A stretch of DNA of 27,004 nucleotides from CAJQQY01 sp964352225 (GTDB lineage: Bacteria; Bacteroidota; Bacteroidia; Chitinophagales; Saprospiraceae): positions 1-27,004 of the forward strand of contig CAYGRM010000040.1 of the NCBI GenBank assembly GCA_964352225.1, read 5' to 3'. The notes under the pieces were generated by a model. That model was not told the origin of the DNA and ran no database searches. It was given only the letters and a program-made list of their open reading frames with translations. The stretch's first letter is position 1. Every line of letters begins with the position of its first letter. Shown here in pieces: positions 1 to 6,616 of the stretch. The translations under genes and the position numbers were made by a program.

Positions 1-1
1 C

Positions 2-391
2 TTTGGAATTTATCCCCCTGGATTTGTCGCCGCCGTCGTCGCGCTCGCTTTCGGTTTAGCCGCCGCATCATTTTTCCCAGCCATTATTTTAGGGATTTTT
101 GATAAACGAATGAATCGAGAAGGAGCCATTGCTGGAATGATAGTCGGAATAACCTTGATGTTATTTTATATGATTCGCTACAAAACTGGATTGATTGGAG
201 TAATGGATCCCCGACCTTCAAGTGAGTGGTGGTTTGGAACATCTCCAGAAGGATTTGGAACGATTGCAATGTTAGTGAATTTTGTGATTTCGATGGTGGT
301 ATCTAGAATGACTCCAGCACCACCACAAGAAGTACAAGAGATTGTGGAAAATATTAGAATTCCAAGTGGAGCGGGAGAAGCTACGCATTAA
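2..391 (+). CDS. Sodium:solute symporter (ActP-like, SSS/SLC5 family), C-terminal fragment
   Basis: The reading frame is open from the window edge (first full codon at base 2) to TAA at 389-391, giving the last 129 residues of a larger membrane transporter. The visible part has a hydrophobic helix ending in FFPAIILGIFDKR, a second helix after MNREGAIAGM, a short loop with DPRPSSEWWFGTSPEGFG, and a final helix followed by a polar tail. This arrangement is typical of the C-terminus of the large sodium:solute symporter subunit related to acetate permease ActP, which brings acetate or similar small acids across the inner membrane with Na+. The ATG at 110 is internal, not a start, because the family sequence continues upstream. 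The nearby SLC5-type sensor kinase and acyl-CoA synthetases support short-chain acids as substrate, by inference. The N-terminal ~80% and any small DUF4212 partner would lie outside the window. Confidence 0.88.
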   Translation, partial: FGIYPPGFVAAVVALAFGLAAASFFPAIILGIFDKRMNREGAIAGMIVGITLMLFYMIRYKTGLIGVMDPRPSSEWWFGTSPEGFGTIAMLVNFVISMVVSRMTPAPPQEVQEIVENIRIPSGAGEATH

Positions 392-416
392 ATTAATGTT
401 GAACTTTGAATATGAT

Positions 417-451
417 TACGTTTCCTAAACTTTCAAAGTTTAGGAAACGTA
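417..451. repeat. Perfect 17-bp inverted repeat after the symporter gene
   Basis: The arm TACGTTTCCTAAACTTT (417-433) is followed by one base (C) and its exact reverse complement (435-451). It lies in the 90-bp gap between the symporter stop and the next start. There is no T-run on either side, so it is not a classical intrinsic terminator. It could still stop or stabilise the symporter transcript 3' end, or be a palindromic binding or repeat element. Confidence 0.75.
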
Positions 452-481
452 TCAAAACATTACTTCAAAAAGAACCTAACA

Positions 482-700
482 ATGAAATTACAAATAGGAA
501 AAACCGCTTCAGACATCATCGTTACGATTTACCTTTTAGGTACTTTATTGATTCGATTTTTTTTAGAAACACAGTTACAACGTAACTTCATCATTTCCAT
601 TATGCTTGGGTTATTTGGATTACTTTTTCTGTGGGCTTTGGTAAAAAGTAAAATTTTGAATCCAGGGTGGTTTGGACTATTAGAACCGAAAAGGAAATAA
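482..700 (+). CDS. Small two-helix membrane protein, unknown function
   Basis: This 72-residue protein starts at ATG 482 and ends with TAA at 700. Two hydrophobic segments are visible, about residues 10-28 and 35-54, followed by a short polar tail with PGWFGLLEPKRK. The short linker QLQRN and the basic C-terminus would suit a helical hairpin in the inner membrane with both ends on the cytoplasmic side. I do not recognise a named family. It follows the symporter gene by 90 bp across a perfect palindrome and is itself followed by a strong intrinsic terminator (767-810), so it ends that transcript. A role as an accessory subunit of the symporter is possible from position only; the known small DUF4212 subunit usually precedes the large subunit and looks different. 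Confidence 0.6.
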   Translation: MKLQIGKTASDIIVTIYLLGTLLIRFFLETQLQRNFIISIMLGLFGLLFLWALVKSKILNPGWFGLLEPKRK

Positions 701-766
701 TTTTTGTTTGTTAATAAAAGTGGAGATACTTATTCCAAAAGTTATATCTCCAAAATTTTAATTCAT

Positions 767-810
767 TCCGAACGTAGATTAATTTTAGTTAATCTACTTC
801 GGATTTTTTT
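767..810 (+). terminator. Intrinsic terminator after the 482-700 gene
   Basis: The left arm TCCGAACGTAGATTAA (767-782) pairs with TTAATCTACTTCGGA (789-803) apart from one bulged C. The loop is six bases and a run of seven T follows (804-810). This is a textbook factor-independent terminator. It separates the symporter side from the sensor-kinase operon. It also shows that the apparent reading frame starting at a TTG at 704 runs through a terminator and must really start downstream. Confidence 0.87.
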
Positions 811-871
811 CCTAAGAAATTTAATTCCCTATTTTATTTTACTCTATATTGTTTTTAAAAAAGCAAATAAT

Positions 872-1084
872 ATGGGACAGACCTTTTATTTCATGTCTGA
901 TAAAAAAATACCAAAACTTATCGGTTTATTTTTCTTGGGAGTAATCTTACTCAACTTTCCAATTATTAATCTTTTTGGAAAAGACCAATTCATTTTTGGC
1001 ATCCCGGCCTTGTATGCTTACTTCTTTTTGGTTTGGTTAGTTTTAATTATTTTTATCGCACGTACAGTTCGAACGAAACGATAA
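872..1084 (+). CDS. Small two-helix membrane protein upstream of the SLC5 sensor kinase
   Basis: The likely product is 70 residues from ATG 872, or 63 residues from ATG 893 (MSDKKIPKLIGLFF), ending at TAA 1084. An extension back to TTG 704 is rejected because it crosses the terminator at 767-810. Two hydrophobic helices are visible. The first is LIGLFFLGVILLNFPIINLF; the second is centred on YAYFFLVWLVLIIFIA. Between them is a short loop with GKDQFIFGIP, and the tail is basic (RTVRTKR). I do not recognise a named family. The gene ends 18 bp before the sensor kinase, so the two are almost certainly co-transcribed, and a role as a membrane partner of the kinase or symporter is a positional inference. 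The choice between the two ATGs is open. Confidence 0.62.
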   Translation: MGQTFYFMSDKKIPKLIGLFFLGVILLNFPIINLFGKDQFIFGIPALYAYFFLVWLVLIIFIARTVRTKR

Positions 1085-1102
1085 ATAAAAACCAACAATT
1101 GA

Positions 1103-3832
1103 ATGACTACGAGCATAGCAGTATTTAGCTCCATCATATATATATTATTTTTATTTTTAATTGCCTACTATGCTGATGCAAGAGCTAAGCAAGGAAAAAG
1201 TATTGTGAATAATCCTTACGCTTATGCTTTATCACTTGCCGTTTATTGCACCGCGTGGACATTTTATGGAAGTGTTGGAAAAGCTGCTTCGTTGGGTGGG
1301 CTTACTTTTTTGACCATTTATATTGGCCCTATTCTAATAGCACCGCTTTGGATTTTTATTTTAAAAAAAATAATCCTCATTAGTAAATCGCAAAGAATTA
1401 CTTCCATCGCAGATTTTATTTCCTCGCGTTATGGCAAGAGTACTACGCTAGGAATCATCGTAACTTTGATTGCCGTTTTTGGAATAATTCCCTATATCTC
1501 GATACAGTTGAAAGCAATTGATTCTAGTTCAAGTATTTTAGCTTACCAAGCTGGTTGGTTAGGGAATCTACTCGATGGTTCTACATTTTATAGAGATAAG
1601 GCTTTTTTGATTGCAGGGATTCTGACTGTATTTACCATTCTATTTGGTGCTCGTCATCTTGATCCCAATGAAAGACATGAAGGGCTAATTGCAGCAATTG
1701 CATTTGAATCAATTTGGAAGTTAGTTGCGTTTTTAGCGATTGGCATTTTTGTAACTTTTGGAATTTATGATGGCTTTGAAGATATATTTAGTCAAACCTA
1801 TCAAGATGAAGAACTCTCTAAAATTTTTTCCATCAAAGATTCGGTAGTAGATAGTTGGTCGTGGTCGTGGTTGATTATTTTGTCAATGAGTGCGATCATG
1901 TTATTGCCTCGCCAATTTCACGTAATGGTTGTCGAAAATACAGATCCTAAATTTGTCGAAAAAGCAGCTTGGCTATTTCCACTATATCTTTTACTCATCA
2001 ATATTTTTGTCATTCCGATTGCTTGTGGTGGATTGTTACATTTCCCAGATGGACAAGTTGAGCCAGATAATTTTGTCTTAAGTCTTCCAATGCATTATGG
2101 AAATGATATGTTAGCACTCTTTGTTTACCTCGGTGGATTGTCAGCGGCGACAGGAATGGTGATCGTTGCGGTGATTGCCTTGAGTATCATGATCAGTAAC
2201 AACTTAGTGATGCCAGTATTGATTCAAACATCTTTGATCAAAGAAAGTGCTAAGAAAGACTTGAGTAAAATACTAATTAATATTCGACGTGTGAGTATTG
2301 TTATGGTGATGCTATTAGCCTACATTTATTTTAAATATGTGAGTACAGAATATCCATTAGTTTCGATTGGTTTGATTTCTTTTACAGCGATTGCTCAATT
2401 TTTACCCGTAGTGATCGGAGGATTATATTGGAAAAACGCTACAAAGAAAGGAGCCATCGCAGCATTACTTTCAGGCTTTTTTATTTGGGTCATTACGTTG
2501 GGTTGGCCGACGATGGCAGACATTGGATTGTTCTCTCAGTACACCATAGAAAATGGTTATTTCGGAATAAGTTTTTTGAAACCATTTGCTTTGTTGGGAA
2601 TGGATGGAACAGATCATGTTGCCCATTCTGCTTTTTGGAGTTTGTTGATAAATAGCTTTGTGTTCATAAGCGTTTCATTAAATACTAATCAGAAACCAAT
2701 AGAAATAACTCAAGCTGATTTATTTGTCGATATTGAAAAATACACTCAAAAAGGAGGCGACTTCGAAGTAGTAAAACGAAAAGCAAAACTCTCTGAAATC
2801 AAAGAACTGTTGTATCGGTTTTTAGGAAAAAAATCAGGTAAGAAAATACTAAAAGGTTTTGCCAAAAAGCGAAAAATTGATTTGAGTAAAATGGAAAATG
2901 CCAATGCTGAAATCATCAATTTTGCAGAGACTCACCTTGCGGGAGCGATAGGGGCAGCTAGTGCAAAAATCGTTTTAAGATCAGTAGTAAAAGAAGATTC
3001 TATCAATTTAGAAGAGATGTTGAGTATCCTTGATCGAACCCAAGAAGTGATTCAATATTCCAAAGCATTAGAAAAAAAATCAAAAGAACTTCAAGCTACC
3101 ACGAGTCAATTAAAAACTGCCAACGAACGACTCAAAGCACTCGATGAACTCAAAGCAGATTTTATTACCACCGTTACTCACGAACTCCGAACTCCGATAA
3201 CTTCTATCAAGTCTTTATCAAAAATTATTTATGATAATCAAGACTTAAGCCCAGCGAAGCGAGGAGAATATTTGAGTATCGTAGTGCGAGAAAGTGAGCG
3301 AATTACTAGATTAATTAACCAAGTTTTAGATTTGGAGAAAGTGCAATCTGAAGCTGCAGAAGTCAAAAGAAAAGAAATAGATTTTAATGACTTGGTGAAG
3401 AAAACTTGTCATGGATTAGAAGAAATTTTAAATCAAAAAGGAATTACATACGATTTCGAATTTCCAAAAGAAAACCTAAAAACCTTTGGAGACTATGATC
3501 GACTCACTCAGGTTGTGCTGAATATTTTGTCAAATGCAATTAAGTTTTGTGATGATGAAAATGGAAAAATTAATCTACTTTTAACCAAAGATGATCAAAC
3601 AATAATTTTAAAAATCTCAGATAATGGAAGTGGCATAAAACCAGAGAACCAGCAACTAATTTTTGAAAAATTCACTCAGCTCAGCTCTCAAAAATTAGGA
3701 AAACCTAAAGGAAGTGGATTAGGATTATTTATTTGTAAAGAAATTTTGAAACAACATCAGGGAGAAATTTATGTAGAAAGTGGAGTAGGGGCTGGAGCTA
3801 CTTTTGTAATAAAAATTCCAACTTTAAATTAA
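1103..3832 (+). CDS. SLC5-domain sensor histidine kinase (CrbS/CbrA type)
   Basis: This 909-residue hybrid of transporter and kinase probably senses or transports a small carboxylate and signals to the downstream receiver protein. Residues 1-525 form a sodium:solute symporter-like domain with about 13 membrane helices. Next is a linker with AETHLAGAIGAASAK near residue 610, resembling the STAC linker found between SLC5 and kinase parts. A coiled coil follows (about 643-685). The HisKA segment has the phospho-acceptor His693 in THELRTPITS. The ATPase domain has an N-box (NILSNAIKF, Asn811), DNGSG near 840 and GSGLGLF near 870. No PAS or receiver domain is seen. CrbS of Vibrio and Pseudomonas, of the same architecture, controls acs in response to acetate; the neighbouring acs gene makes that role likely here. 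The gene probably shares a transcript with the small gene upstream and the regulator downstream. Confidence 0.9.
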   Translation: MTTSIAVFSSIIYILFLFLIAYYADARAKQGKSIVNNPYAYALSLAVYCTAWTFYGSVGKAASLGGLTFLTIYIGPILIAPLWIFILKKIILISKSQRITSIADFISSRYGKSTTLGIIVTLIAVFGIIPYISIQLKAIDSSSSILAYQAGWLGNLLDGSTFYRDKAFLIAGILTVFTILFGARHLDPNERHEGLIAAIAFESIWKLVAFLAIGIFVTFGIYDGFEDIFSQTYQDEELSKIFSIKDSVVDSWSWSWLIILSMSAIMLLPRQFHVMVVENTDPKFVEKAAWLFPLYLLLINIFVIPIACGGLLHFPDGQVEPDNFVLSLPMHYGNDMLALFVYLGGLSAATGMVIVAVIALSIMISNNLVMPVLIQTSLIKESAKKDLSKILINIRRVSIVMVMLLAYIYFKYVSTEYPLVSIGLISFTAIAQFLPVVIGGLYWKNATKKGAIAALLSGFFIWVITLGWPTMADIGLFSQYTIENGYFGISFLKPFALLGMDGTDHVAHSAFWSLLINSFVFISVSLNTNQKPIEITQADLFVDIEKYTQKGGDFEVVKRKAKLSEIKELLYRFLGKKSGKKILKGFAKKRKIDLSKMENANAEIINFAETHLAGAIGAASAKIVLRSVVKEDSINLEEMLSILDRTQEVIQYSKALEKKSKELQATTSQLKTANERLKALDELKADFITTVTHELRTPITSIKSLSKIIYDNQDLSPAKRGEYLSIVVRESERITRLINQVLDLEKVQSEAAEVKRKEIDFNDLVKKTCHGLEEILNQKGITYDFEFPKENLKTFGDYDRLTQVVLNILSNAIKFCDDENGKINLLLTKDDQTIILKISDNGSGIKPENQQLIFEKFTQLSSQKLGKPKGSGLGLFICKEILKQHQGEIYVESGVGAGATFVIKIPTLN

Positions 3833-3954
3833 TAAGTACTAGTGTGAAAAATTACCTTAAAAAGATGGTTTAAATTTCTTTTTTTATTGGAAATATCTTA
3901 AATTTATTACCATTGAATATCCATATACTTTTATTAACAAAACAAGCATTATTA

Positions 3955-4335
3955 ATGTCGGAGGGAACGAAAAAAGTTTTACTCGTTGACGACGAACCTA
4001 ATATTTTAGTCGCCATCGAATTCTTAATGGAGCAAAACGGATTCGTTGTCGAAAAGGCATATAATGGAGAGGAAGCTTTGGCAAAGGCTAAAGTTTTTCA
4101 GCCCGAAATCATTGTATTGGATGTGATGATGCCAGGAATGGATGGGTTTGAAGTAGCAAGAATTTTGCGAAACACACCAAGTTCTTCTGAGGTTAAAATT
4201 ATTTTTTTGACCGCCAAAGGAACTGAAGCTGACAAGATTAATGGATATAGCAAAGGAGGGGATATTTACTTGACTAAACCATTTGATAATGATGAATTGG
4301 TGATGGTCGTTTCAGAGTTAGCAGAATACGGATAG
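3955..4335 (+). CDS. Receiver-only response regulator
   Basis: A 126-residue CheY-like receiver. The start is taken at ATG 3955 (MSEGTKKVLLVDDEPN), since the receiver fold begins there. The in-frame ATG at 3913 would add 14 mostly hydrophobic residues with no family match. Numbering from Met 3955, the acidic pair is D12-D13, the phosphorylation site is D56 (IVLDVMMPGMDG), the switch Thr is in FLTAKG, and the conserved Lys is K108 (YLTKPF). All catalytic residues are present, so it should be phosphorylated, most probably by the SLC5 kinase 122 bp upstream. There is no DNA-binding or other output domain: the protein ends right after the last helix. CrbR in proteobacteria carries a LuxR-type HTH, so the output here must run through another protein. 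Confidence 0.92.
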   Translation: MSEGTKKVLLVDDEPNILVAIEFLMEQNGFVVEKAYNGEEALAKAKVFQPEIIVLDVMMPGMDGFEVARILRNTPSSSEVKIIFLTAKGTEADKINGYSKGGDIYLTKPFDNDELVMVVSELAEYG

Positions 4336-4395
4336 CATTTTTTTCAAAAAATACATATACAAATCTATATATTTATATAATTAAAAAATCAAAAA

Positions 4396-6303
4396 ATGAC
4401 TCATCAAATCAAGACGTTTAAAGAGTACCAGGAGACTTATGCGGAAAGTGTAAAGAATCCTGAGAAATTTTGGGACAAACAAGCTAAGACTTTTACTTGG
4501 ATGAAGCCTTGGAAAAAAGTTTTAGAATCAGATTTTAGGAAGCCTGATGTAAAGTGGTTTCTCGGTGGAAGAATGAACATTACGGTCAATTGCCTTGATC
4601 GACACCTCGAAGAAAGAGGTGATGAAACGGCACTTATCTGGGAACCTAATGATCCAAGTCAACCATTCAAAACTTATACTTACCGAGAATTATATACTGA
4701 AGTTTGTCGCTGCGCAAATATGTTAAAAGCCAACGGAATCAAAAAAGGAGACCGAGTTTGTTTTTATATGCCGATGGTGGCGGAATTGACGATTGCTGTT
4801 TTAGCATGTGCAAGAATTGGTGCAATCCACTCTGTAGTTTTCGCAGGTTTTTCAGCAAATGCATTGGCTGATCGGATTAAAGATTCTTCTTGTAAAATGG
4901 TGATTTGTTCCGATTATAATAATCGAGGTGCTAAAAATATTCCAGTAAAACAAGTCGTTGATGAGGCGCTCAAAATGGGGTGCGAAAGTATCGAAACGGT
5001 TATCGTTCATAAGAATACAGGCGGTAAGACTACCATGAAGAAAGGTCGAGATAAGTGGTGGCATGAAGAGATTGCAGGTAAACGAAAGACCTGCAAGCCA
5101 GCTCAAATGGATTCGGAAGATGTGTTGTTTATTTTATACACTTCAGGTTCGACAGGTAAACCCAAAGGAGTAGTTCATACTTGTGGAGGCTATATGGTTT
5201 ACACTTGTTTTTCTTTTAAAAATGTTTTCCAATATGAACGAGGAGATGTGTATTGGTGTACGGCAGATATTGGATGGATCACCGGACATTCATACATAAT
5301 TTATGGACCACTTTTGGCTGGAGCGACGACCATGATGTTTGAAGGAGTTCCGACTTTCCCTGACCCAGGGCGGTTTTGGCATGTTTGTGAAAAACACAAA
5401 GTCAATCAATTTTATACGGCTCCAACTGCGATTCGAGCATTGATGGCTATGGGAGATCATTGGCCAAGTCATTATGATTTGAGTTCACTAAAAGTTCTCG
5501 GAACGGTAGGTGAACCAATCAATGAAGAGGCTTGGAATTGGTACAAAAAAGAAGTAGGAAAAAATAAATTACCTATCGTCGATACTTGGTGGCAAACTGA
5601 AACTGGCGGAATTATGATTTCGGGACTAGGAGATATTTCTCCACAAAAACCAACCTACGCAGGTTATCCTTTGCCTGGTATTCAAATGTGTTTAGTAACT
5701 GCCGAAGGAAAAGAAATCAAGGGCAATGGAAAAGAAGGATTATTATGTATAAAATATCCTTGGCCTTCCATGATTCGAACTACCTATGGAGATCACGAAA
5801 GATGCCGTCAAGTTTATTTTTCAGCTTTTGACAATATGTACTTCACAGGTGATGGAGCTCGCCGTGACAGGAAAGGAATGTATCGAATCATCGGACGTGT
5901 GGATGATGTTATAAATGTTTCAGGACATCGAATGGGAACGGCTGAAGTGGAGAATGCCATCAATGAACATGACAATGTGGTAGAGTCTGCGGTAGTTGGT
6001 TATCCACATGATATCAAGGGGCAAGGAATTTATAGTTACGTTATTTTGAATAAGCCAGTTGCGGATGAAGATGCATTTAGAAAAGAATTGCTCAAAGTGG
6101 TGACTAAAGAAATAGGGCCAATTGCAAAACCTGATAAAATTCAAATCGTTTCAGGTTTGCCAAAAACTCGTTCTGGAAAAATCATGCGACGGATTTTGAG
6201 AAAAATTGCTTCGGGAGATACTAAGAATTTAGGAGATGTAAGTACATTGTTAAATCCTGATGTCGTAAAAGAAGTTATGGATGGTTCGCTAGTCAAAAAG
6301 TAG
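4396..6303 (+). CDS. acs: Acetyl-CoA synthetase (AMP-forming)
   Basis: This 635-residue enzyme makes acetyl-CoA from acetate, ATP and CoA through acetyl-AMP in the cytoplasm. It has the usual family length. The N-terminal part has the WFLGGRMNITVNCLDRH type of Acs signature. The ATP-binding loop YTSGSTGKPKG lies at residues 248-258. Then come DTWWQTETGG (the tandem Trp is characteristic of the acetyl-CoA synthetase group), the hinge-region GRVDDVINVSGHRMGTAEVE, and the C-terminal catalytic Lys595 in PKTRSGKIMRR. That Lys is the site whose acetylation switches off Acs in other bacteria. The start ATG follows a 60-bp gap after the response regulator, so it may belong to the same transcript. With the symporter and SLC5 kinase it forms an acetate uptake, sensing and activation set. 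Confidence 0.96.
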   Translation: MTHQIKTFKEYQETYAESVKNPEKFWDKQAKTFTWMKPWKKVLESDFRKPDVKWFLGGRMNITVNCLDRHLEERGDETALIWEPNDPSQPFKTYTYRELYTEVCRCANMLKANGIKKGDRVCFYMPMVAELTIAVLACARIGAIHSVVFAGFSANALADRIKDSSCKMVICSDYNNRGAKNIPVKQVVDEALKMGCESIETVIVHKNTGGKTTMKKGRDKWWHEEIAGKRKTCKPAQMDSEDVLFILYTSGSTGKPKGVVHTCGGYMVYTCFSFKNVFQYERGDVYWCTADIGWITGHSYIIYGPLLAGATTMMFEGVPTFPDPGRFWHVCEKHKVNQFYTAPTAIRALMAMGDHWPSHYDLSSLKVLGTVGEPINEEAWNWYKKEVGKNKLPIVDTWWQTETGGIMISGLGDISPQKPTYAGYPLPGIQMCLVTAEGKEIKGNGKEGLLCIKYPWPSMIRTTYGDHERCRQVYFSAFDNMYFTGDGARRDRKGMYRIIGRVDDVINVSGHRMGTAEVENAINEHDNVVESAVVGYPHDIKGQGIYSYVILNKPVADEDAFRKELLKVVTKEIGPIAKPDKIQIVSGLPKTRSGKIMRRILRKIASGDTKNLGDVSTLLNPDVVKEVMDGSLVKK

Positions 6304-6616
6304 CATTTACAGTTATTGGTTTTAGCATATAGTCAAAGAAGCTATTTCTTTCTACCTCAAATTCTTTAGAATTATACACACAAGTACGTAGAGTCATAGG
6401 ACACATAGGTTTTTTATTTGCAAAAATAAAACCCTGTGTGCTCTATGTACCTATGACTCAACAAGTATAGCTACCACAATCGAATGATAAGGTGGAATTA
6501 CGCAGTCTAGGCATGTTCATTTTTTTTCTTGATAAAAAAAAGTAGGGACATGGTAGTTCAATAATATGAGATCTACCTATTATTAAAATTTCTTCACCAA
6601 TCAAAAATCTAATCTA
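6304..6616. other. 313-bp intergenic region between acs and the prpE-like gene
   Basis: No convincing gene is seen. The region holds the long CATAG-type imperfect palindrome (6391-6459). It also has a weaker hairpin at about 6512-6552, where a GGCATGTTC arm with a T-run faces an A-run with GGGACATG. A promoter for the downstream ligase is expected in the last 60 bp, but I could not match a clear Bacteroidota TAnnTTTG box. No strong intrinsic terminator for acs is obvious outside the palindrome. Confidence 0.6.
6391..6459. repeat. Imperfect palindrome with CATAG-like units
   Basis: The outer arms GAGTCATAGG (6391-6400) and CCTATGACTC (6450-6459) are exact reverse complements. Inside, the left arm continues ACACATAGG then a T-run. 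The right arm, read as its complement, continues TACATAGAGCACACAGGG then a T-run. The two arms therefore match imperfectly, with about seven extra bases on the right. Within each arm CATAG/CACAG units recur every 8-9 bases. The A/T-rich centre (about 6408-6434) could form the hairpin tip. It could act as a terminator for acs, but the sequence design suggests a repeated palindromic element of REP/MITE type. Confidence 0.7.

Noticed and set aside
110..391. Separate 93-residue protein starting at ATG 110
   Set aside because: The frame is open to the window edge and the upstream residues continue the symporter sequence, so this is an internal Met of a truncated gene.
704..871. N-terminal extension from TTG 704 of the small protein before the kinase
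   Set aside because: It would run through the strong intrinsic terminator at 767-810; the ATGs at 872 and 893 give a compact two-helix protein.
3913..3954. Upstream ATG for the response regulator
   Set aside because: The extra 14 residues are not part of the receiver fold; MSEGTKKVLLVDDEP from 3955 fits family length.
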